A stretch of 64,000 bases of DNA from Bursaphelenchus xylophilus (lineage: Eukaryota; Nematoda; Chromadorea; Rhabditida; Aphelenchoididae): NCBI GenBank assembly GCA_904066235.2, contig CAJFCV020000004.1, positions 8,804,001 to 8,868,000 of the forward strand, written 5' to 3'. Positions within the stretch are counted from its first letter, which is position 1. Each line of letters opens with the position of its first letter. Shown here one piece after another: positions 24,501 to 36,500 of this stretch. The translations under genes and the position numbers were made by a program. A model generated the notes under the pieces. That model had not been told where the DNA came from, searched no databases, and saw only the letters and a list, made by a program, of their open reading frames with translations.

Positions 24501-27500
24501 CACATCGTTCTGCACTTTTTTGGAATGAATCGGACACCGATTTTTTCTAATTTTCTACGACATCTTTCAGCTTTGATTACAAATTCAGTTCTGCATAAAA
24601 GTTGTTAAAAGTGGCATGGCTGAAAAGATCTCTCTTTGCTCTATAAGCATTGCAAATTTCACAACTCAATCTTATACCATACGCTCGCTAGACCCGCGTA
24701 ACTGTCGACAACTAATAGAAAAATCGAAAAAATTGGTTTCCGATTCATTCCAAAAAAGTACAGAACGCTGTGCTCTGTAGAACAAACTCAAGAACATTTT
24801 TTTTGTTTTTACTGCAGTCCACTCACATGATACTGTCTCCTCAACAACTCTGCCGGATTCCACAACGCGCTCTGCTCGGTGTCGACCGTGTTTTCCAACG
24901 CCTCCGAATTGGGTCCCTTCCCATTTCCGATGGGAAGTTCGTCGCGTAGCTCGGCCATTCGTCGATAAAAGTGGCCCCGGATGAATGGCTGTCGCGCCAG
25001 GTAGATGAGGAATGGATGCGAGCCGAAGTGAAGGCCGAATGTGAAGTCGGGCTCGGACGGGCGGCGCACGTAGGGATCGCGGCGTTTGAAGGAAGCGAGC
25101 CGACGTTTCCGACGCACAGACCCGTTCTCCGCGACGTGCCGAAGAAGGACTTGCGAGAAGGGAACTTCAAAGTCCTCGTCGCGAGGCGGAAGCTTCTCGG
25201 AGGAACGGACGTGCCTAAAATACGGAAAATAAGAAAAAATTGTGAGGCAAAATGAAGTGATTATAAAATACGATCATTTGATGGTGAAACATCATCAAAG
25301 GAATTTTTTAAAACCGGGTGTGGCAAGAAAATTTACTCAGCTTTTTTTATTTTTTAAAATTATAAAAAAAAAACGTTACAAAAAGAAAGTCAAAAATAAG
25401 ATAAATACTTTTTGCAATATCATTCCAAATTTGGTGACTAACGGAAATATGAATCACAATTTCATAACGGATATTTGACCATGAAAAACAAACTGCCACA
25501 TTAGAAAAAAAACGTGACTTTTGTGCAGGTTGTGATGCAAGATTGCATAAAAAAAGTTCTGACAATTGTGAGACTTATGAGAATTTTTATTGCCGATTTT
25601 ACAGAAATTACCCAGATCTTTTGAACCTACATTTAACAAAATATATTTTTTTCTTTTTTTGGCCCAGCAGTTTCAAGATAGATTAGAAGAAATCGTGAAG
25701 CTTTTTCAGCTAAAAATCAAATTTTTCTGACCGAAATAGTACAAAAAGTTACAGGCAAAAAAAGCCTTTTTTCTTGGGACTCTCCTTATTTATCGTGTTC
25801 TCTCGAAAGAATAACGTTAAATAAGAGTGACCCTCCAAACTATGAGTTAAAATTTCTATTTTTTTCAAAATTAACATTCGGAGTTATTTGCAAATTCAAA
25901 AAAAATCAAAAAAAGTTGCTTAGGGAATTACAACTAAAAAAAAATATTTTTTGTTGAATGCAACAATTGTAATCAATTTCTTATGTTTACAAGCAAAGAA
26001 TTTATGAGATAAGGAATAAAAAAGGCGGAAAATTTCTTCCCATGGAAAGTCAGATGATACGCAAAAAGAGAAAGGACAATATTTACATTGCGTTCATAAT
26101 CCGAGAGAAATAAAACGAAAATATAATAGTAAAAAGTGAAGGGAATAGTCGTAAAAAGGGGTGTTTAACCTTTGAAAATATTTATTTTTTCATTTTTTTA
26201 AATTTTTTGAAATTTGAATTTTTTCAATTTTTTGCCAAAAATCGCATTTTCCAATTTTTCGAAAAAATTCCCTAGAGCTATATTCGCACCGAAAACCACT
26301 CAAACCCAGCCTTTCCATAAAAATATTATTGTTGTCGCGCTCGGCTAATCTGTTATCCGTGGAAATCTCTCCTTTTTCGGTCTTGAGGGGGTTTCCGCGC
26401 AAAGATAAAGAGTTTTGGGGCGAGAAAAGGGCATTCAACTGAAAACAATATTCAAAAAATGGACAGAAAATCAAAATAAAGTCCCTTAGCTATAGATATC
26501 AATCATTAAATTGGAAAAAATACAGATTTTTGGGCGAAAATTTCAAAAAAATCCCATAATTTTTTTTCCGAAAATTTTTTTCAAACTGTTGGCAGCGCTC
26601 TATTTGTCATCTAAGGGCCATAAAAACGAAAGTACTTGGAGGGTAGCGTGCCAACGTCCTTGAGTTTTAATCCCTCGCCAAAACGTCTTAAGCCCCTTGC
26701 AAGTGGGCTACCAAAAATGGGCGATTCTAATTGAACCAGGGGTTTAATTTGTTTTTTCTGCCTTTCTGTGTGTTTACGGAGCGAGTTAAAGAATAGGGAG
26801 TAAAGGTTTGCTCTGAACTTTTTAGGAGTCATTCTTTTTTGAGAGCTTTTTCAGAGGGTAAAAATTGGCTTTCAAAAATTTCCGCTGCTAAAAAATGAAC
26901 GAAAATCCGGATTATGGAGAAAAACAAACTCTTTAAAATAACCCTAGCAACAAGTAGAAGCGTTGTAGTCCCGCTACTACTTAGAATAATGAACATAAAT
27001 TATTTTTTGGGACAATTAGCGACAGAAGCTAGAGGTCAGATGGATAGGGTAAGCTTAATAGCCCGTTAAACTAACTTTTGCCAGATGCTGCGGCAAAATG
27101 AATATTGCCTGAGGACAGTAGAGGGAGTTAGAGCATTTTAGAAGCTTTTATGCAGATATAGAAAGCAGCCAACGTTGAAATTTAACAAGAAATAAAAGAA
27201 AAGGCCATGTTTTTGAGTTGATCACAAAAACCGGCTCAAAATCCGTATTTAAAAAAAGTAAAAAGACTCCGTAAGCAGTCTGTTAGACCACTACTAATAC
27301 TGGCTTAAAATAAAATTACAATTCACGGCCAAAAATTCCTTTTAAAGTCGTTAAAAACCCAGGAAATCCCCAAAAATCCCCCTGAAAATCCGAAACTCCA
27401 AATATTACTCAAAGTCCCCTCAAAATTCCCCGGTCCTCATCTCCCCTAGGGCCCAAATCTTCGGAAAACGACATTCTCAGACACCACTGTTCTCGGCCAT

Positions 27501-30500
27501 CTTTTGGTGGCCAAGAACAGCGTGTCCGGGGCGTCTTTTTCGCGAGGACAAAGCCTTCTGAATTCTCCCCCATTCTCTGGTGGAAAAAAGCTAAAGCGAA
27601 TGAAGGAGGCGCCCCCCCCCCTTTCTCCAGGGTTTTATCCCTCGAAAAAAGAGCAAAATTTTCTCTTTCCAAAAAAAATTTTTTTTTTTGCTTTTCTCGG
27701 CGCTCTCTCGACCTCCATTTCCCTCAAATCGGAGAGAGAAATGAAAGGGGAGAAAGCGGAGAGAAGAATGGGGGAGAAAAAGAGAGACTTGGAGTTGCGT
27801 TGATTCCAATGACCAGCCGGCTTAAGGTCAAATTTTGCTTTTTTGAACCGATAAACAATCGGGTTGTCACCTTAAAAATGAGGTTTTTTAGTTGGGAAAT
27901 GATAGAAGATAGCAATTGTTTAGAGAGAAAAATTAAAATTTTAGCAAGGAGAAATTTTTTAGGCTTATGAAATGGATGATTTGTTGTACATGAACTGCAT
28001 AACATATTTTACCTTAAAAATTTTATATAAAAATTCAAAAAAAGCCCCAAAGAATTCTCAAAAATTATCGTCAAGTCTCGAAAAAATTTGTCCAATTAAA
28101 TTTTTTTAAATTTTAAGCCATGGATTTTATGGAAATGATAGAGATTTTTAGGCCAAAAAACTGGCAAAAGATGGAACTTTCTTCGTCTTCTCCAGCCGAA
28201 AATTTTTGGCCCTGTTAGAAATACAACAAAAAATAGTGTCACAAAAAATCAATTTTCTCATAGCAGAGTCTAAAAAGTTATGACTAAAAAGGTTTTTCGT
28301 CTGTCCAGCTCTCCCCATTTCACGTGCTCTCTCATGAAAGAATTGTTAAATTCTCAGCTTCCCTAGCAAAGCGAAAACTCAAATTTTCCGGGATTAATTT
28401 GTAGATTTTTTACGGTATCTGCGCAAATTTTTAAAAAAATCGAAAGGCTTTACATTTTTTTTAAACTTTACTAAAAATCTCCCAAAATATTACAATCTCG
28501 CCTGGATTCGAACCCCGAAATGACAAGCCCAGAAACCCGCTGCGAATATTACTATGACGAAAAGGGATGGGTTTCCATCCGTCGGTCTTTTCGTGGCTTT
28601 TATTTTGTTCCGGCCGGCTTCGTTGGGTCCGGAAATGCGGCCCAAAAACTGAACGCTTTGTCCACTCGGAAAGCCGAAACGAAAACGGGGAAATCTTGCG
28701 AAAAACAGGAGAAAAGTCAATGAGTTGGAAAGGGCTTGCAATGAAAAAAACTTATTGCAGATAAACAAAGCAGTTTGAAATTTGCGAAAACAGTAATCAG
28801 GGGTGAAAACAATGGTGCTTTATGAAAAAAAATTGTTGTAAAAATACCGCATGAAATTCGGTTTATAGAAAGCTACGAATGGTTGGAAAAATCGCTGAAA
28901 ATTTCAGCCCCTGCCTTTCAGAAACCGCCAAGATATTCAGCGAACATTTATAAGCCAATCTTAATTTTCATAATTTTACAAACCCACCTCAAAGACTGCC
29001 GAACATCGTAAGCTTCATCATAATCCTGTTCCGGAGTTATGGGCTTTGGTTCCACGTATTCTTTTCGGCTGTAATGTCTTTGTCGCTTGCCTTCGATACT
29101 CGGCGGAGGAGATGGTGGGATTTTCTGACGATTCTCTTCTTCTGAAATACGCAGGATTAATTGTAGACGATTTTAAGGTATCTAAAAATTTAATAAAGCC
29201 CAAAAAACTAGCTTTAATTTCTCCCTTACCAATGAGTGGGACTTGATCATAAATCCTCTCATAGACTTGATCGTACGTCTGTAATCTCGTGGCCACATCT
29301 TTCCCCAGATTCCTGTGGATGCTTCCATAAGTAAACTCATCAGCATTGTCCTTGGCCTTCTTAAAAGCCGGACTTTGATACAGTTCTCCTTCATTCGACC
29401 TTCTACTTGGCCTTCGAGCTCTCGGCGGCTCATCATAAGCTCTCTGAACTTCGCTATAGCCTCTGGAATCATAGCTGCCACCGGCTCTAACTTCAGAAAT
29501 ATTTTGGCCGATTTTTTGGCCGATCCCTCCAATTTTCTGCGCAATTCCTTGACCTTCTTTTCCCTCTTGATGCCACAATTCCTCTCTGATATGAAGTCGA
29601 TCCAGTCCTGAGGGCGCCGAGATGTTCTTGCCCTTCGTCTTCAGCAACACTCCGACTGTAATTTTGTTCACTTTGCTGGGCTCCAACGGGAAGCCCTTCT
29701 TCTGCGTAACTGGCAGCAAATACGCTGGGATCTGCCATCTTTGATGTCTCAGATACTCATCCAAAAATCGATCTTCAGCTTCGAAATTTTTGAAGAATTT
29801 GCGTTGACGGAAAGAATCTCGATCCACTTTATAGAACTCACTGTACTTGTCATCATAGACCTTGTAATTCTCGCCTTTTATCCGGACAACTTCATGAACG
29901 CGCCCTTGAAAAAGAGTGTGAGATTTTTTGAGTTTTGGCCGAGGAATCTGGTAATAATGTCGAGGGTCGGTTTGAATGGAGGTCGAAGTTGAGGCAGACG
30001 ATCCTCGTTTTGGCCTTGGAATTAGGACCGGCTTGACTGTTTGGACTCCTGTAGACGGTACTACCCTTGCAGGGAAGGGTTCTCCTTCGATATCGGAGCC
30101 AGTCTCAATGTACATGGGATCGATTGGCTTTCTCGCTGGAATTCTTGGGATCTCAGAATATTCCGAGGTTGATTTCCGTTCATATCTGGACTTCAATTCT
30201 TGACCAATAGGGATCGTATGTTCCAAATCTTTTCGTCTCTCTTCATAAACTTCATCGTAGATTCGTTCCTCAATCTTAGCTCCTTGTCCGACTTGACTGT
30301 CGGTCAAAGACAAAGTCTTTTGTCGTTCATACCAATGCCCTCGTCTGACGTACTCAACTTCTTCCACTTCCTGAGACCTTTCGTAGTCTTGCGGAACGTA
30401 AGACTCAATTGGTTCTTTTGCCAATTCCGGTTGTTTCACCAAGATTTCATCGACTTTACTGTCTTCTCTCTTGATTTTCTGGCCGATCTCAGTATAAAGA

Positions 30501-33500
30501 TCCTCGATAATCCTTTCTGGAAGATTTTCGCGTTCTTCTTTGGGGATTTCTCGATAGATCGGAGGATAAGGAGCAAATTCATGGCCAAATTCTTCATCTC
30601 TTTTGAGAATGTGCTGTTTATAGTCATCATCAAAGTCGTCAAACTTCTCGTCAATGTAATCCCTTCGTTCTAGCGGATCTTCAGCCCTTCCTTGAGGCAC
30701 TTCATCATAATACCCTCTAGAATCCCTTTGCAGATCAATGGGGACTTCATCGTAGATGGGCTCTTCAATTCTCGTTCGAATTGGCTCCTCGTATTCTCCT
30801 TCGGGAACTTGTTGCCAATGGTAGACAACATGCCTTCGTTCTCCATCCCATGGCAGATATTCCAGGCCGGAATTGTAATACAAAAAGCGATGATCAAATT
30901 CAACGTCGGGTGGGTAATCATACTCAATTTGCTGCCCAATATCTGGAGAGAGGGCTTGTGATGACGAAGAATCCGTCTTTTCCACATCAACATGTAAAAT
31001 TTTCTCCGACTTCCCACTGCTCGAGGATTCGGGGCCAAATTCGATTGTCTTCTCTTGAATTTCAATCTCCGGATGATACGAGATTTCGCTGAATTCACGG
31101 GATCGCATTAAAATTTCATCAGGCAATGAGTCCGTAAGCCTTTCGCCGAGCGGCTCATGATAATAAATCGGCTCAAAAGTCGCACCAGAACCAACTTCAG
31201 ACCTCTTATTTAGATCCTCCTGTTCTACGGGTACAGTATCATATATTTCCCCGCCAATTTCGCGGCTTTGATGTTCTGTCTCAACTGGGACATCATCATA
31301 TATTACACTTGATCTGGTCCTTCGATGTCTTCTTTCGATCTCATCGGAATCTTCAATATAATAACTGTAGGTGTAATGGATTCGATGGTAGATCTCTCGA
31401 TACTCTGATTTATCAATAAACTCAAATTCAATATCCTTCAATGGCCGTAGGAGATCATACAGAACAATTTTCTCGCCGAAATCGTCTATCTGCCTCTCCA
31501 AATCGACCTTCTGGCCGATTGGGTCACTATATTCTCTTTCAATCTCTTGTCCAATTGGAAGCTGAGCTTCTTCTGGAGCATTCTGAAGTCCCTCATCATA
31601 TCGAGTGTATTCGATAACCAATGGTACATAGATCATCTCAAGGGATCGATAAAGGACCACGTCATAAACCTCCTTGACATTTTTACTCGATGACAAAGTG
31701 GAGCTGCTATAGCCGAGCTCGTCCGACGACCTCTTCAATTCATGGACATCAGCGTATTGGAAATGATGAGTGTAATGTTTTGGAGGGCCGTAGTCCTCTC
31801 GTATCGTCGTTCGACGTCGGATCACGGAGGACTCAGCTTTTCTCTTGACAGGGTCCGTTAAAATCCCCCGTTTGCGGTCCTCAATCACCAAGTCTCGTTG
31901 AGCACTAGGATCGATCTCCAGGAAGCTGGCGCGGAACTCTCGAGACCGCCAGAGCAAAACTGGAGCATCTTGATCGTCTCTGAGGGACAAATGAGATTCT
32001 CTCCTGATGGTATCAGCTTCTGATGCCTGTGGAACATCTTCATATGGCTGATCTGGAAGTAAAACTTCTTTCGAGGTGGATGGAAGGAGATCATGGGTTG
32101 GTTCAAAGGGAATAATCGGTAGGTCGTGTTCGTAATGAATTTTCTCAACAATAACTGGCTTAGGAGGCTCGACATCTTCCCCAATCCGGCCGTATCTCTC
32201 TTCAACTTTGATTTTCTGCCCAATTTCTCGGTATCTAACTTCTTCGACTTCTTTCTCAATCTCCTGACCAACTTCTCGATACTCCGGGACTTCTCCGTGA
32301 TGTTCTACGTACTCATGGTCAATATCACGGCGTCCTCTGGCCAGTTCGTGGACTTGATGTTGATGTCCTTCATGTTCTTCGTGGTGAATCCGCCTACCGT
32401 ACCCTCTTGGGTCAGAAGGATCATAAATTTCTTCGTAGATTTCCTCCGTATGTTCGTGTCTGTGGCCAATTTCTTGGCCGATTTCTCCGTGACTTGGAGG
32501 GACTTCATATTCTGAATTATCTCTGCGAACATGCTCAAGATCTTCCGGGGGATATTCATAATGAGTTCTTTCGCTTTTCCACTTGGTTGTTTGATGTTCA
32601 TGGTATCTTGTTTCGGCGTGCTTGACAGGACTTAGCGGTTCAAGAGGTGGGAAGTCATAAATGGGAACTTTGTCGATTTTCTGACCAATCTCACCATGAG
32701 AATGTTCAATTTCCTGGCCAATCGAGAGGCTTGGATGTCTTGGAATATCTCTTCTTTCGCCTTCATAATTGATGGTAATATGCTCATGATACCGTAGGTT
32801 CTCTACCTTCTCAATTTCTTGGCCAATATCACTTGTGGGAGGTACTTCATAAATCGGAACAGTCCTTGGCAACGGTTCAATTTTCTGGCCAATCTCTCGG
32901 CTTTGTCTCCGCTCTTCCAATCTCTCCGGCTCTTCAATTCTTTGGCCAATCCCGTAATCTTCTGTCTCATCAAATTTTTGATGTTCTCCATCCCATTTGA
33001 TTGTGGTGTGCTCGTGATATCTTAGTTCAGCAACTTCTACCGGGGTGATTGGTCGAATTGGAGGGAAATCGTAGTGTCTCTGATGTTCCTCATGTTCCGC
33101 ATGCCTTTCAATTCGTTGGCCAACAGGGTAAGTTGGCACATCAATTCTTTGCCCCTCCCATTTTGCTGTTTCATGCTCATGATAATGCAGTCTATCTTCT
33201 GATATCTCCATTTTTTCAATACTTTGTCCGATTTCTGTCGGAGGAACTTCGTAAACCGGAATTTCCCTTGGCTCCTCAATTCTCTGGCCAATACCGCCAT
33301 CATAGTACCTGGGAATTGGCTGATAGCCTCGTTGGCTATCATAAATTTCCCATTCAATATCACGATAACGATGGAGTACTTCGATTTTCTCGAGCTTTTG
33401 GCCAATGTCGTATTGAGATCCGGTTGGTGGGACTTCATAAATTGGAATCTCTCTTGGCTCTTCAATTCTCTGTCCAATTCCGCGATCCTGATATGTTGGA

Positions 33501-36500
33501 ATTGGCAGATATCCTCGTTGATTTTCGTATTGAGACCATTCGAGTTCATGATGACGATGGACGACTTCGATTTTGTCGATTTTTTGGCCGATTTCTCTTG
33601 GCTCTTCGATTTTCTGGCCAATCCCATGATCTTCTCTGATTTTCTGGCCAATTTCGCTGTCTGGATACCTCGGGATAGGTCGATATCTCTTCTCACGTTC
33701 GATCCAAGTCCACTCGAATTCGCGTTGACGTTGAAGTTCTTCGACTTTCTCGATTTTTTGCCCAATCTCTCCTCCTTCTTCAATCTTCTGGCCAACTTCT
33801 CGCCATTCCCTCTCGACTGGAACGTCGTCATAAATCGGAATTTCTCTTGGCTCCTCAATCTTCTGGCCGATTCCGTAATCATCTCTTTGTTTTAGGTCGT
33901 AATCTCTCCGTTGGCCTTCCCATTTAATCGTCGTGTGCTCTGAATATCTTGTAGGGAGCTCTGGGGAAGGCGGTTTGATTTGAGGAAGCTCCTGTCGATG
34001 ACTACGTTCAATTTCTTGACCAATCTCGGTGTGTCGGTGCTCAATTTCTTGGCCGGTTTCAGAGGGATATTTGGGGACAATTGGACGATGACCTTCATAG
34101 ATAATTGTAGTGTGTTCATGGTAATGGATGGGCTCATCTTTGGGAACAAGGATTTCTTGTCCAATCTCTTCATGTTTGTGGCTAGTTTTCCCATGTTGAT
34201 GGCCAACTTCTTGGCCAATCTCAATATGCCTATGGTCAATTTCTTGACCGATCTCGCCATGTCTTTCAAGCTCCCGGGCCAATTCGTGCTTTTGATGTTG
34301 ATGTCCTTCATGCTCTCCATGATAAAGCGGCTCATGCTCAAGTCTTTCAATTTTCTGGCCAATATGCCCATGATAATCTACATCTTCAGTTCTTCTCTCG
34401 ATTCTCTGGCCTATCTCCTCATAGACATGCTCCTCGTGTTCTATTCTTTGGCCGATGGGCGTTTCCGTATATCTGGGATCATGTTCTATAACAGGTTCAT
34501 GTTCGATTTCTTGGCCAATCTTAATTTCCTCCAATCTCTCAACTTGTCGTTCAATTCTTTCCTCAATTTTTGAAGGGATCAAAATTTCTTGGCCGATACT
34601 GCTTGATCTTGGTGTTCGCGGCGCTGCAGTTGGTTTCGGCTCAAATTCAATTGTGTCATGCTCATGATAATGTTGATGTCCAATTCGTTGACCAATCTCC
34701 AGCTCAGATGTTCTTCTAACATCATCAATATTATCATAATGACTTGTCGAAGGGCGTTGATGGATATGCCAATCGATTGGAGAGGTGATCCACTCATCAT
34801 CTCGCAGTAAAAGCCGGCCATGTTCAACATGGCTTATTGGCTTGACTTCAGGCAATCTTGTACTGATTTCTTGGCCAATATCGATACTCTTTCTTGGCTT
34901 TTCAACTGGCTTTTCAATCTCTTGTCCAATCTTTTCAAAGTACTCTATTCTCTGACCGATCGAATGCCTTGAAGGATGCCGTTTTCGCTCAGGTAGTTCA
35001 CCACCAACTGGCTCAATTTCTTGGCCAATCTCTTTTTGCTGGATTTCTTGCTCAATCTTTTCAATTTCCTGGCCAATTGGAGTAGTTGGTACGTCTGGAA
35101 TCGGCTCATAGATCGACTGTTCAAGTTCAACTTGAGGTTCAAGGATGTCCAACAAATAGACTGGTGTGTAGATTGGCGATCTTCGTTGACGATATTCAAT
35201 ATTCGCAGAGCCTCCAACTGGACTTAGGACATCACCAATTGAACGACGAGACTCTTTAACCTCGGCTCGCCCAATTTTTGCGCCTTGACCAACTTCAACT
35301 TCATGTTCAAGGTACTGCTCTAGATCTTCGCTTCCAGTTTTGATCTCTTGGCCAATGTCGGTGCTCACGGGCTCTGAGATTCTTTGGCCGATCTTTTCTC
35401 GATTCAAAATTGGCTGTCCAATCTCACCATATCGAATTTCTTCACCAAATTCAAGACGTTGATGCTCGATTTCCTGACCAATCTCAAGATGCGTATGTTC
35501 AATTTCTTGGCCAATTCCATAGTCATGCTCATGAGTATGTTCTCGCTCAAATTCATGTTTCTGATGTTGATGACCAACACGTTCTTCGTGTTCAAACTCA
35601 ATACTTCGCTGTTCAATTTGTTGTCCAATCTCTTCCACTCTATGGCCGATTTCTTGACCGATATCTCCGTGTGGGCTTTCGTCGAAGTCTTCAGAGCTCC
35701 TTCTCTCAGATTCAAAGTCACGTTCTTCTTGATAATGAGTTTCACGTTCTTCATGATAATGAATCTGGTCGACCTCGCTGTAAGTTTCTTCGTGTTGTGA
35801 GATCTCTTCTCCAATATCACTCTGGCTTCCAACCCTCGCTCCATGGCCAATCTCTTGACCAATATCTCCAATCTTTTGCCCAACATGACTTTGTTCAATT
35901 TCTTGACCAACTCCAATCTCGTCATAACTCCATTGAATCGGTTTTTTCGTATGAAAAGGGATTGTGGCCATGTCTGTGGATCGATTCATTAGATGATATA
36001 ACGAGGAAGTTCTCCGGTTGACAACTCCTGATTTACCGATCTCCTCTTCATCTTCTTCTTCAGGTGGTTCTTGAGTTAGTTCTCGAGTAATTCGACGTTT
36101 CGCTTTCTCCAAGGTCTCTTCAATTTCGATTTCATAGCGAGTTCGGCCGCTTTCAACGACGCTTCTCTCGTCCAGCTCCTCGTAATACCATTCTCTTGGA
36201 TATCGGTCCAAGGTGATGATCAACGGGACAAACTCCAGTTCATGGTAGTAAAGATAATGGACATGGTAGTCGATTTGTTGGCCAATTTCTCCATGATGAC
36301 TTTGGTCGATCTCTTGGCCAATGTCACCAATTTTTTGACCAATCTCATGGCCAATTTCTGCACGTTCGTGATGATGGCTTTCGTGCACAACACGCTCAAT
36401 TTCTTGACCAATATCTCCGACTTTGTGGCCAATTTCCTGGCCAATTCCGTGATTATGCTCGTGAGTGTGTCCCCGCTCAAATTCATGTTGTTGATGTTGA

